From assembly GCA_910578245.1 (NCBI GenBank), contig CAJTPC010000005.1:1-64000 (forward strand): DNA of 64,000 nt. The letters run 5' to 3'. This document shows positions 42,847 through 51,624 of the stretch, one piece after another (position 1 is the first letter of the stretch; every line of letters begins with the position of its first letter). This DNA comes from an uncultured Christensenella sp. (GTDB lineage Bacteria > Bacillota > Clostridia > Christensenellales > UBA3700). A model generated the notes under the pieces. That model ran no database searches. It was not told the DNA's origin and was given only the letters and a program-made list of their open reading frames with translations. Made by a program: the position numbers and the translations under genes.

Positions 42847-43659
42847 TTATTTTGCTCTTTCCAAGCAATCCAAAAGATACCCGTACGCCTCTTTCAAATC
42901 ATCATCGTCATTATAATCCTTGGCATACAGTTCCATAAGGCATACTCCATCGTAACCGCTATCTGCAAGTCTTTTGAAAAACGTGACAAAATCAAAGTTC
43001 CCTCGACCGGGTATTGCCAATTTCCCGTCATGCGTATAGTCGCAAAGATGCACTGTAGAAAGCCTATCTTTCATTACGGCAAGATACTCTGTATAATCAA
43101 TTCCCGACTGCATTGCTTGTTTTATGTCCAAAGTACATCTTAGCCTCGGACACAGCTCTTTGAGTATGGCAAAATACTGCGGAGTAGAAAAATAAGTCCA
43201 ATGCACGTTCTCATAGCAAAAATCTATACCGTAACCACTTGCCATATCAATTAGATTATCTACCCTTGAAGATATCCTATTAAAATCAAAGTTATACTTG
43301 ACAGCCTTCTTGAGCATTGTCGCTCCGTGAAAAGTATAGTGTCTTGCGCCTATCTGCTTGCCTACTTTCAATACGCTTTCATAAGTATCAAGCGCATCCG
43401 CATACGCTCTGTCGTTGACAGAAAAAAGCTCCGGCTCAAATTGATTTGTCAACGCATGCACAGAATGAACTTGCAAAGGCGCGTACCGTCTTGCTATCTC
43501 AAGACTTCTATTCAACGTATCTCCAAATTCTTGCGTATATTCGCATCTTGACGCAAAGAATACTTCGCACGTATCCGCGCCTAACTTCGCTATGGGCAGT
43601 AGCGTTTCTTCAGTGTACATTCTGGAAAAATACGTTGCCGTCGACACTCCGATTTTCAT
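42847..43659 (-). CDS. Sugar phosphate isomerase/epimerase, TIM-barrel (AP_endonuc_2)
   Basis: 270 residues of the xylose-isomerase-like TIM barrel. Candidate metal ligands are the glutamate in CYENVHW, aspartate in CTLDIKQA, histidine in VHLCDY and glutamate in CLMELYA. The family includes sugar epimerases, dehydratases and endonuclease IV; this one is closest to the sugar group by eye. The ATG has no ribosome binding site; a promoter ends 6 nt before it. Downstream is pgi, 43 nt away, in the same direction. Confidence 0.85.
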   Translation of the reverse strand: MKIGVSTATYFSRMYTEETLLPIAKLGADTCEVFFASRCEYTQEFGDTLNRSLEIARRYAPLQVHSVHALTNQFEPELFSVNDRAYADALDTYESVLKVGKQIGARHYTFHGATMLKKAVKYNFDFNRISSRVDNLIDMASGYGIDFCYENVHWTYFSTPQYFAILKELCPRLRCTLDIKQAMQSGIDYTEYLAVMKDRLSTVHLCDYTHDGKLAIPGRGNFDFVTFFKRLADSGYDGVCLMELYAKDYNDDDDLKEAYGYLLDCLERAK

Positions 43660-43665
43660 AATAGC

Positions 43666-43694
43666 ATAATAGCAAAAACGTGCCGTTTTGTAAA
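43666..43694 (-). promoter_or_regulatory. Promoter abutting the TIM-barrel gene start
   Basis: TTTACA, 17 nt, TATTAT on the minus strand; 6 nt to the ATG, so a leaderless mRNA is predicted. Confidence 0.5.
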
Positions 43695-43762
43695 ACGATT
43701 TTGCAACGATTTTACGGTTTTTTCAAAAAATACCGCTTTTGGCAAAAGTCAATACGTAAAAT

Positions 43763-43776
43763 CCAACATATGTTGG
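43763..43776. promoter_or_regulatory. Palindrome upstream of the MMPL exporter
   Basis: CCAACATATGTTGG, a perfect 14-nt palindrome, 44 nt upstream of the exporter's -35 box, in the region shared with the divergent TIM-barrel gene. Likely operator. Confidence 0.45.
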
Positions 43777-43819
43777 GAAATTTGTTCATTATATTTTACA
43801 TATATTCCGCCTAATATTA

Positions 43820-43848
43820 TTGAAAAAAATTAGATATTTTGATATATT
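43820..43848 (+). promoter_or_regulatory. Promoter of the MMPL exporter
   Basis: TTGAAA, 17 nt, TATATT on the plus strand, giving a short leader before the ribosome binding site at about 43868. Confidence 0.6.
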
Positions 43849-43879
43849 ATATATGAATAAAAATTTTAGGAGTTTTGCT

Positions 43880-46678
43880 ATGCAAAAATTATCAAAATGG
43901 ATAATGAACCATAGAAAGGTGATAATCATTACTTTCGTAGTTTTGATGGTGCTTTCTGTAGTCGGATTAATTTTTGTCCAAAAAGAAAGCGACTTAATTA
44001 CCTATCTTGACAAAAACAGCGATACTATAATATCAAAAAGTATTTTGGAAGACGAGTACAATATTATTGGCGACTGCAACGTTGCAATCTCTTATGCAAC
44101 CCAAGATGACGTCAAGAAAATTGTAAGCCAAATTCAGTGGGCAATCGGACGAGAATTGGGTAACGACGTCCTTTCTAAAGTCGTTTGGCTCGGTACTTTT
44201 AGCGAACTGGAAAGCAACGACATGATTGGCGAATTGGTAGACACCGAACAAGCTCTCGCCAACATAAAAGAAAAGTTTGTCAAGACGACTACTTATACAT
44301 ATACCACAACTACGGCGGAAGGCAAAATCGAAAAGAAAGACGTGGACGTAACTACATATATTATTGCCTTGTACTTTCAGACTGCCGGAGGCGATCAAGA
44401 AACCATTGACGCTTTGGACTTAATTGACAAGGTCATTCACGGAGAATATACGGACAACATTAGTTATATTCAAAGACATATCGACGCTAAGGACGGAATA
44501 GGACCTGATAACATCAACGATTGGTACTACATAGGCGGTAATGCGCAAAACGCCCGCAATATTCTAAAATCATCACTTGGCGACATGCCTAAGTTTATAC
44601 TCGTAGCGGTAGCCGTGTGTTTGGTAATCTTGCTACTTACTACGCAAAGTTATTTAGAACCGCTCATATTCCTAGCAACGCTCGGCGTATCAATTCTTCT
44701 CAATATGGGTACGAATATCATTGCCGGAAATCCTGTCGGTAAAATTTCGTCAATTACGTCTTCTTGCGCTACTATATTGCAACTTGCAATAGCGATGGAC
44801 TACTCTATCTTCTTAATGCACACCTATTATGAAGAATTAAAGTTGCATCCGCAACCTAAAGACGCGCTTATCGCAGCTTTGCCGAAAACCATATCGGCAA
44901 TATCTGCAAGTATGCTTACTACGGTGGGCGGATTCCTTGCGCTGTTCTTTATGGACTACGGAATAGGTTACGACCTAGGCTTCGTATTGGCTAAGGGCGT
45001 AATACTCTCCTTACTATCGACAGTATTCTTGCAACCTATACTTATATTGATATTGAGTAAAGGTATCAAAAAAACAAAACACAAGTGGATATTTGCTCCA
45101 AAACTCAAATTTGTATCAAAGGGAATCACTCACCCTGCGGTTGCGGCTATCGTAGTCGTACTTGTGCTAGGCTTGGCGCTACCTTGCGCTTACTTCCAGC
45201 TTCAAGTTCCGTTGAGTTACGTAGCTACTTCGGTGGATAACCCCAATCCAAACTTACCCGAACAAATGGCAAGTTCTATTAACAACCAAGCTATAGTAAT
45301 TATCCCCTATGACGGTCCGGAGAGTTACGATAAGCACTTGGCTTTTGTAAAAAACGTAAAGAAAATAGGCTACGTTCTTGATGACAATGGCAATATTGTC
45401 TACGATGAAAACGGCAACGCAAAAGTATCAAAGGATACCAGTCACGTAATCGAAGTTTTCTCTTTGGCAACTATACTTACTAAAGAAGATTTCGATAACG
45501 TAGAGCAAAGCCCAATAAAAAGCGAAATCTATAAACGATTGCACAACAATTTCATACGAACAGCCGATGACGGAAAGTCGTATATGCTTTATACGATTAC
45601 GCTTAATAATACCAATGACGAGGGCAAAGTAACAAATAGAATAGAGTCTGATTATTCCTATAACGCGCTTAGAGAAATTAAACTTGTCGCTATGGAATCT
45701 TTTGAGAAAAACGCAGACCAAGCGTACCGCAATTACGTTGAAGCCAAAGAAATTATGGCAAGCCACGATGAATCATCTAAAGAATATAAATCGGCTTTGA
45801 TTACCGTCAATGACTTCAAAGACCACTTAATGAACAACTCGACAAATTATGGTATCTACTTGACAGGTCTTGCTCAAGGTTCATATGAGTTGGCAGAAGT
45901 TACGCCAAACGACTTCTTGCTTGTAACTCTGCTGTCGGCAATTATAGTACTGTTGATACTCCTCTTTACTTTCAAGAACTTCAAGCTATCGCTTATACTG
46001 ATGCTTGTAATTGAATCGGGTATTTGGATAAACTTGTCTATCGTATACTTTACGTCGCTTGTAAATCCGGCGTACACGATAAATTTCGTCGCATATCTAA
46101 TAGTAACGGCTATAGAACTTGGCGCAACAGTAGACTACGCTATTATGTTGACAACAAAATATCTCGAAGAAAAGAAGTCGGGCGTCAAGTCTATCCAATC
46201 TATCAAAAATGCTATCAATAGAGCCGCGCCGAGCGTAACAACGTCGGCATTGATACTCATGGGCGTATGCGCTTTGGTACACCTAATAACTACGAATATG
46301 ATAGTGGGTCAAATTACAAGATTGCTTGCAATAGGTACCGCAATGAGTTACGTTTTCGTATTCACACTGCTCCCTGCCATACTCTCCTTTGACGAAAGAA
46401 TTAAACGCGCAATCAGTATTAAAAAAGGAAAAGGCGATCCGGACAAAGGCAGATTGATGTACAATCCCAATTATTACAACCAAGACGGCACACTACTCCC
46501 TGAAATCATAGCGTCTGATGAAAGCGCAGTCATTGAAGAAAAAGTAAATGATGCAAGCGACTCTTCTGAAAGTAAAAATGTCCAAAAAAACGACGACGTA
46601 GTCAATGACGAAATAACGGCGGTTGTTGCTGAAAGTACGGATAACACAGACAGCGATAAAAAATCTATCGAAGAATAA
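43880..46678 (+). CDS. MMPL/RND family exporter
   Basis: 932 residues. Two MMPL repeats, each one membrane segment, an external domain and a five-to-six segment bundle, give about 12 membrane segments. The proton-relay pattern is seen as AMDYSIFLMHTYYEE in the first half and GATVDYAIMLTTKYLEE in the second. A polar, acidic tail of about 80 residues follows. Such proteins export lipids, peptides or drugs using the proton gradient. The start is the ATG 7 nt after TAGGAG; an upstream ATG overlaps the promoter and is excluded. No adaptor or TetR gene is adjacent. Confidence 0.92.
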   Translation: MQKLSKWIMNHRKVIIITFVVLMVLSVVGLIFVQKESDLITYLDKNSDTIISKSILEDEYNIIGDCNVAISYATQDDVKKIVSQIQWAIGRELGNDVLSKVVWLGTFSELESNDMIGELVDTEQALANIKEKFVKTTTYTYTTTTAEGKIEKKDVDVTTYIIALYFQTAGGDQETIDALDLIDKVIHGEYTDNISYIQRHIDAKDGIGPDNINDWYYIGGNAQNARNILKSSLGDMPKFILVAVAVCLVILLLTTQSYLEPLIFLATLGVSILLNMGTNIIAGNPVGKISSITSSCATILQLAIAMDYSIFLMHTYYEELKLHPQPKDALIAALPKTISAISASMLTTVGGFLALFFMDYGIGYDLGFVLAKGVILSLLSTVFLQPILILILSKGIKKTKHKWIFAPKLKFVSKGITHPAVAAIVVVLVLGLALPCAYFQLQVPLSYVATSVDNPNPNLPEQMASSINNQAIVIIPYDGPESYDKHLAFVKNVKKIGYVLDDNGNIVYDENGNAKVSKDTSHVIEVFSLATILTKEDFDNVEQSPIKSEIYKRLHNNFIRTADDGKSYMLYTITLNNTNDEGKVTNRIESDYSYNALREIKLVAMESFEKNADQAYRNYVEAKEIMASHDESSKEYKSALITVNDFKDHLMNNSTNYGIYLTGLAQGSYELAEVTPNDFLLVTLLSAIIVLLILLFTFKNFKLSLILMLVIESGIWINLSIVYFTSLVNPAYTINFVAYLIVTAIELGATVDYAIMLTTKYLEEKKSGVKSIQSIKNAINRAAPSVTTSALILMGVCALVHLITTNMIVGQITRLLAIGTAMSYVFVFTLLPAILSFDERIKRAISIKKGKGDPDKGRLMYNPNYYNQDGTLLPEIIASDESAVIEEKVNDASDSSESKNVQKNDDVVNDEITAVVAESTDNTDSDKKSIEE

Positions 46679-46692
46679 AAATGTAAAATTAT

Positions 46693-46720
46693 AAAAGCCA
46701 CCCAATCACGGGTGGCTTTT
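46693..46720. terminator. Bidirectional terminator between exporter and lipoprotein genes
   Basis: AAAAGCCACCC/GGGTGGCTTTT, a perfect 11-bp stem with a 6-nt loop, flanked by A and U runs on each side. Confidence 0.9.
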
Positions 46721-46749
46721 GTTTTCTATAAATATTCATTTGTCAACTT

Positions 46750-47601
46750 TTACTCTTCGCTTGGAAAATACTTTGCGCAAAGAGATATCCATTCTTGCTC
46801 GTCAATCGTATATTTTTGCTCCGTCAAATACTTATAGTCATTGACTTGCATACCGTCAAATTGATTACTAATCAATTCAAAACAGTTCTTTACAACTTCT
46901 GCGTTACGAGAAATATATCCCTCTCCTTCTTTAGCAGAACAGTATATCTCACTGTAATTATTTTGCGGATCATAATCAAGATAAACGAATTGCTTTTGGT
47001 CATTGCCGTATCTATAACCCATTCTACCGTCTTCCCAAACGAGAAGCATTAAGAATTTGTAATTATCTTTAGACGTATAATCTAAATAAATGACCGCTGA
47101 ATAAGCGCAATCATCTTCCAATGCAGGAGAATATGAGTTTACGGTGGTAACAGTCCCCGATTGCTTGAACTCCATATACGTCTTCCAACTGCAGTCAACT
47201 AGCACTGAAGTATTATACATGGTATTTGAATTGTGATTATTGACCATTCCATCGCCCACTATCAATGGAATATACAGCGATTGCTCGTACATCTCTTGTC
47301 GCGCCATCTCTACTCCTTTTGAATCGCTTTTAACTTCGACGTCGCCTATTACTATTTCATTGATTTGGTCAACACTGCTCGTTGAGATGTCCTTTGCCAT
47401 GGGACTTACCGTCGTATTGACAGACTCGTAGGACTTGACTTCAACAACGTTTACCCCATTGTCTTTCAATACATTGACGACTTTTTGCTTAAACGCATTA
47501 AATTCTTCTGCGCCGGAAGGCTTTGAGCAACCCACAAAAGAAAATGCGCAAATTAGTACGCAAAGCGCTAGCGCAAGCGTAACAATCAACTTCTTTTTCA
47601 T
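46750..47601 (-). CDS. Lipoprotein of unknown function
   Basis: 283 residues. The signal peptide ends in FVGC with lipobox Cys25. The mature part is mixed alpha/beta with no motif I recognise; notable segments are DCSWKTYMEFKQSG and YKFLMLLVWEDGRMGYRYGND. GGAGG precedes the ATG. It is exported and anchored outside the cell. It converges on the MMPL exporter and diverges from a small XRE regulator, so neither neighbour clearly tells its job. Confidence 0.75.
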   Translation of the reverse strand: MKKKLIVTLALALCVLICAFSFVGCSKPSGAEEFNAFKQKVVNVLKDNGVNVVEVKSYESVNTTVSPMAKDISTSSVDQINEIVIGDVEVKSDSKGVEMARQEMYEQSLYIPLIVGDGMVNNHNSNTMYNTSVLVDCSWKTYMEFKQSGTVTTVNSYSPALEDDCAYSAVIYLDYTSKDNYKFLMLLVWEDGRMGYRYGNDQKQFVYLDYDPQNNYSEIYCSAKEGEGYISRNAEVVKNCFELISNQFDGMQVNDYKYLTEQKYTIDEQEWISLCAKYFPSEE

Positions 47602-47645
47602 ATTTATCCTCCATTAAAGTTTTTTTGTTTATTTAATTAAAAATC

Positions 47646-47686
47646 GCACAATATACGATTGTCAAGTAAAATATCTCGCATTGTGC
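47646..47686. promoter_or_regulatory. Inverted repeat between lipoprotein and XRE genes
   Basis: GCACAAT (47646-47652) and ATTGTGC (47680-47686) are perfect inverted 7-mers with centres 34 nt apart, in the divergent promoter region. Possible operator of the XRE protein. Confidence 0.4.
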
Positions 47687-47711
47687 AATTATGTTATAGA
47701 GGTATACTATT

Positions 47712-47924
47712 ATGACATTGAAAAATATACAATTACGATTAAGAGAGGCAATCAAGCAAAGCGGTATTCCGCAGAAAATGATAGCAAAAGAAATAGGCGT
47801 ATCAGCGCAAACTGTATCAGAATACATGCGCGAAGACGTATTTCCTGCGTTGGATACGCTAGCAAAGCTATGCAAATTTTTAGACGTTAAGTCAGATTAT
47901 ATACTTGGAATTTCGTCAGATTAA
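47712..47924 (+). CDS. Small XRE-family transcriptional regulator
   Basis: 70 residues, essentially a bare helix-turn-helix domain (LREAIKQSGIPQKMIAKEIGVSAQTVSEYMRE, 9-40) with the tail KSDYILGISSD. AGAGG stands about 9 nt before the ATG. It probably binds as a dimer to the nearby inverted repeat. It is divergent from the lipoprotein gene, which it may control. Confidence 0.82.
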   Translation: MTLKNIQLRLREAIKQSGIPQKMIAKEIGVSAQTVSEYMREDVFPALDTLAKLCKFLDVKSDYILGISSD

Positions 47925-47968
47925 CGACTTTATTTACTCTAAAATCCCCCATAATATGGTGAAAAAAA

Positions 47969-47993
47969 GGCGCCTATCACTTGGATAGACGCC
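47969..47993. terminator. Bidirectional terminator between XRE gene and ppdK
   Basis: GGCG-CCTATC and GATAGACGCC form a 10-nt-arm stem (one C/A mismatch) with a 5-nt loop. An A-run lies on one side and UUAUUUUU on the other. Confidence 0.8.
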
Positions 47994-48022
47994 TTATTTT
48001 TATCATATTATGAATTATATAA

Positions 48023-50686
48023 TTAGTTCTCGTCAAGATATCTTGTTGCCATAGGCTCAGGCTTAACTCTTGGGAAGAGAATGTTTGCCTGCGCTGCGGC
48101 AAGTCTTGCTATTGGAACTCTGAACGGCGAGCAAGATACGTACGTCAAGCCTGCGTTGTGGCAGAATTCAATAGTAGACGGATCACCGCCGTGCTCTCCG
48201 CATATACCGAGTTTGATATCAGGTCTTACGGACTTACCGCCATCAATAGCTATCTTAACAAGTTTGCCTACGCCGATTTGGTCAAGTCTAGCAAATGGGT
48301 CAGATTCATAAATCTTCTTCTCATAGTAATCGCCAAGGAACTTTCCTGCATCGTCACGAGAGAAACCGAAAGTCATTTGAGTCAAGTCGTTTGTACCGAA
48401 GGAGAAGAATTCTGCTTCCTTTGCAATCTCGTCAGCAGTCAACGCAGCTCTTGGAATCTCAATCATAGTACCGATATGATATTCCATCTTCGCCTTGTTC
48501 TTCTTCAAAACCTTTTCAGCGGTTTCTACTACTATGTCTTTAACGTACTTCAATTCCTTAATTTCGCCTACGAGCGGAATCATTATTTCAGGAACTACCT
48601 CAATACCTTTCTTTCTCACGTTCAATGCCGCCTCGATTACAGCTTGAGTTTGCATTGCCGCAATCTCCGGATAGGTAACCGCTAGACGACAACCTCTGTG
48701 ACCCATCATTGGGTTAAACTCGTGCAAACCTTCTACGGTTGATTTCAAGTCTTCAAAGGTCAATCCCATGGTCTTAGCGAGCTCTGCTATATCCTCATCT
48801 TTGTGAGGTACGAACTCGTGGAGCGGCGGGTCGAGGAAACGAATTGTAACAGGCTTGCCTGCCATAGCAGTATAAAGTCCCTCAAAGTCGCTTCTTTGCA
48901 TTGGCAAAATCTTAGCCAAAGCCTTTTGACGCTCTTCTACAGTCTTGGATACTATCATTTCTCTAACTGCAGGTATTCTATCCTCAGCAAAGAACATGTG
49001 CTCCGTACGGCAAAGACCGATACCCTCTGCGCCAAAGCCTACAGCTACTTCCGCATCGTGCGGAGTGTCGGCATTTGTTCTTACTTTCAACGCTCTGTAT
49101 TTATCAGCCCAAGCCATTATCTTTCCGAAGTCACCGCTTATAGTAGCTTCTTCAGTAGCTATTTGCTCACCGTATACCTTACCTGTGGAACCGTCCAAAG
49201 ATAGGTAATCTTGATCGGTATAAGTCTTACCGCCGATATAAATAACTCTCTTTTCTTCGTCAATCTTAACTTCGCCGCAACCTGATACGCAACAAGCGCC
49301 CATGCCTCTTGCAACAACGGCTGCGTGAGAAGTCATACCGCCTCTTACCGTCAAAATACCTTGAGCGGCGTACATACCTTCGATATCTTCAGGAGAAGTT
49401 TCCAATCTTACAAGAACAACCTTTTCGCCTGCCTTAGTTCTCTCTACAGCCTCTTCTGCCGTAAAGCTGATTTTACCGCAAGCGGCGCCCGGAGATGCTG
49501 CCAAGCCTGTGGCGATAGCCTTTGCTTTCTTCAACGCGTCTGCATTGAATTGCGGGTGCAATAATGCGTCCAATTGCTTAGGCTCTATCTTGAGCAATGC
49601 TTCTTGCTCGGTAATCATACCTTCTTCTACAAGGTCGCAAGCAATCTTGATTGCGGCTCTTGCCGTACGCTTACCGTTACGCGTCTGCAACATATAAAGT
49701 CTGCCTTCTTCGATAGTAAACTCCATATCTTGCATATCCTTGTTGGCTTTTTCAAGTCTTTCGGCAATCTCTACGAATTGGTCGTAAACTGCCTTATTGG
49801 TCTGAGCCAAGTGGTCAATCGTCATAGGAGTACGTATACCTGCAACGACGTCCTCTCCTTGAGCGTTCATAAGATATTCGCCAAAAAGTTTTTTCTCGCC
49901 GGTCGAAGGGTCTCTTGTGAAAGCTACGCCGGTACCTGAATTCTCGCCCATATTACCGAATACCATTGACTGAACGTTAACGGCGGTACCCCAACTACCG
50001 GGAATATCGTTCATACGGCGGTATACGATAGCTCTTGGGTTATCCCAGCTTCTAAATACTGCCTTGACAGCCTCGATAAGTTGAACCTTTGGGTCTTGCG
50101 GGAACTCCGCTCCTTGATGCTCAAAATATACTTTCTTAAAGAGCTTGATAAGTTTCTTCATATCCTCTGCGTCCAACTCTGTGTCAGACTTAACGCCCTT
50201 TTCTTCCTTTACTTTATCTATTATCTTTTCAAACTCGCTCTTGGGAGTACCCATAACGACGTCGGAAAACATCTGAATAAATCTGCGATAGCAGTCGTAT
50301 GCAAATCTTGCGTTGTTAGTCTTCTTAGCAAGACCTTTTACAGACACATCGTTAAGTCCCAAGTTGAGAATCGTGTCCATCATACCGGGCATTGAAGCTC
50401 TTGCGCCAGAACGAACTGATACCAAAAACGGATTCTTTTCATCGCCAAACTTCTTACCTGCATCTGCCTCGACCTTTTCCAAAGCCTCAAAGATTTCCTT
50501 AACTATTCCGTCGGCAATCTTCTCTCCGTCCTCATAGTATTTGGTACATGCTTCGGTAGTGATAGTGAAACCTTGCGGTACAGGCATACCCCAAGAAGTC
50601 ATCTTTGCAAGATTGGCGCCCTTACCGCCAAACAAATCTTTTCTGTCGCCATCGGCTTCTTTGAAAAGATATACGTACTTTGCCAT
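48023..50686 (-). CDS. ppdK: Pyruvate, phosphate dikinase
   Basis: 887 residues, the full length. The nucleotide-grasp domain begins VYLFKEADGDRKDLFGGKGANLAKM, the phospho-histidine is in GGMTSHAAVVARGMG (near 455), and the C-terminal PEP/pyruvate barrel has GTNDLTQMTFGFSRDD and CGEHGGDP. It interconverts pyruvate, ATP and phosphate with PEP, AMP and pyrophosphate; in anaerobic Clostridia it often takes the glycolytic direction. GGAGG precedes the chosen ATG; an in-frame start six codons upstream overlaps it. No ppdK regulatory kinase gene is adjacent. Confidence 0.97.
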   Translation of the reverse strand: MAKYVYLFKEADGDRKDLFGGKGANLAKMTSWGMPVPQGFTITTEACTKYYEDGEKIADGIVKEIFEALEKVEADAGKKFGDEKNPFLVSVRSGARASMPGMMDTILNLGLNDVSVKGLAKKTNNARFAYDCYRRFIQMFSDVVMGTPKSEFEKIIDKVKEEKGVKSDTELDAEDMKKLIKLFKKVYFEHQGAEFPQDPKVQLIEAVKAVFRSWDNPRAIVYRRMNDIPGSWGTAVNVQSMVFGNMGENSGTGVAFTRDPSTGEKKLFGEYLMNAQGEDVVAGIRTPMTIDHLAQTNKAVYDQFVEIAERLEKANKDMQDMEFTIEEGRLYMLQTRNGKRTARAAIKIACDLVEEGMITEQEALLKIEPKQLDALLHPQFNADALKKAKAIATGLAASPGAACGKISFTAEEAVERTKAGEKVVLVRLETSPEDIEGMYAAQGILTVRGGMTSHAAVVARGMGACCVSGCGEVKIDEEKRVIYIGGKTYTDQDYLSLDGSTGKVYGEQIATEEATISGDFGKIMAWADKYRALKVRTNADTPHDAEVAVGFGAEGIGLCRTEHMFFAEDRIPAVREMIVSKTVEERQKALAKILPMQRSDFEGLYTAMAGKPVTIRFLDPPLHEFVPHKDEDIAELAKTMGLTFEDLKSTVEGLHEFNPMMGHRGCRLAVTYPEIAAMQTQAVIEAALNVRKKGIEVVPEIMIPLVGEIKELKYVKDIVVETAEKVLKKNKAKMEYHIGTMIEIPRAALTADEIAKEAEFFSFGTNDLTQMTFGFSRDDAGKFLGDYYEKKIYESDPFARLDQIGVGKLVKIAIDGGKSVRPDIKLGICGEHGGDPSTIEFCHNAGLTYVSCSPFRVPIARLAAAQANILFPRVKPEPMATRYLDEN

Positions 50687-50736
50687 TTTGTTCCTCCTTT
50701 TCAATGGAAAATTTTACTAATATTTTTATTAGGTTT

Positions 50737-50765
50737 ATTTTACAACATATAAATATAAAATACAA
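50737..50765 (-). promoter_or_regulatory. Candidate promoter of ppdK
   Basis: TTGTAT, 17 nt, TAAAAT on the minus strand, about 50 nt before the gene. The match is moderate. Confidence 0.4.
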
Positions 50766-50871
50766 GTATATTCGGGCAATTTATAAAAATTCCTTAGAAA
50801 TACATGTTTTGTCCATAAAGACTTAACAGACCGATTTATTGATAGAATTATTACAAAAATTTCGAAAATAT

Positions 50872-51420
50872 TTATACGCTGAACTCGCCGAGTTTGATAA
50901 GTTCTTTTAAGGCATTGATTTTAACGCCGTGAGTGTGATAAAAATAATTCAAATAGTCTTTTAGCGTAATTGCTTTTACTTCATAGCCAAGCGCCAAAGT
51001 TATCTCTTTAAGGGAATTGAAAAGACTTACTTTTGGATATTCGTCGGAATGACAAAGTTCGTTGAGCGCGTTGAGCATCGCTACAAAAAGGCGGTGATTA
51101 TACTCATCTTCCAGACACATCTTGTCTACAACTTCCAAAATAACACAAGAACAATAATACTTTACGGGATCTAGCGTGACTTCAAAGAAACTGTCGATGG
51201 TATCGCACCCCACTAAAGTATAACGGTCTGCGCCTACTAAATAGTACTTACCAAAGCACAGCGGCGTAGTTGCGTATTTTAATTTGGATTTTTGATTTTT
51301 ACAACCTCTTGCTTTAACGGCGACTTTACCCTTTTGAGCAAGATAGAGCGTCAAAATCCTGTCGCTCTCACCATAGTCTACGGCTCTCAAGCATATTCCC
51401 TCGCCCTCTAGTTGCTCCAA
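50872..51420 (-). CDS. recO: DNA repair protein RecO, short form
   Basis: 182 residues, against about 240-255 in typical RecO. The N-terminal OB fold is clear (GEGICLRAVDYGESDRILTLYLAQKGKVAVKARG) and the central helical part is present. The four-cysteine zinc finger and the final helices are missing; the protein ends KELIKLGEFSV. The shortening is seen directly; no frameshifted remainder is visible downstream. RecO loads RecA on SSB-coated DNA with RecR. The start is TTG behind AGGAG; no ATG fits. It follows yqzL and era, as in Bacillus. Confidence 0.85.
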   Translation of the reverse strand: MEQLEGEGICLRAVDYGESDRILTLYLAQKGKVAVKARGCKNQKSKLKYATTPLCFGKYYLVGADRYTLVGCDTIDSFFEVTLDPVKYYCSCVILEVVDKMCLEDEYNHRLFVAMLNALNELCHSDEYPKVSLFNSLKEITLALGYEVKAITLKDYLNYFYHTHGVKINALKELIKLGEFSV

Positions 51421-51430
51421 AATCTCTCCT

Positions 51431-51538
51431 TTATCTCTTGGCGTCTTTCCCCTTTTCGTCCATAGCCCGCCACATAAGATAATACTGTATATTTCCCGTT
51501 TTGTTAAAAAGTTGCCACAATGTATCTCTGCAATCCAT
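51431..51538 (-). CDS. yqzL: YqzL-like small protein
   Basis: 35 residues, DTLWQLFNKTGNIQYYLMWR in the core, with a charged C-terminal end. The TGNI-x-x-YL pattern and the position between era and recO match YqzL of Bacillus. Function unknown. GGAGG stands 7 nt before the ATG, and the stop lies just before the recO start region. It is shorter than Bacillus YqzL (about 47 residues). Confidence 0.75.
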   Translation of the reverse strand: MDCRDTLWQLFNKTGNIQYYLMWRAMDEKGKDAKR

Positions 51539-51624
51539 AATTACGCCTCCGATTTTATATGTAACCGTCCATATATATTTTGCGTATTTACAGAAATTCT
51601 AAGCAAGCAATCTGATTTTTTATT

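Noticed and set aside
42003..42938. 311-codon open frame antisense to pgi
   Set aside because: It lies opposite a complete, conserved pgi gene and has no ribosome binding site or familiar domain.
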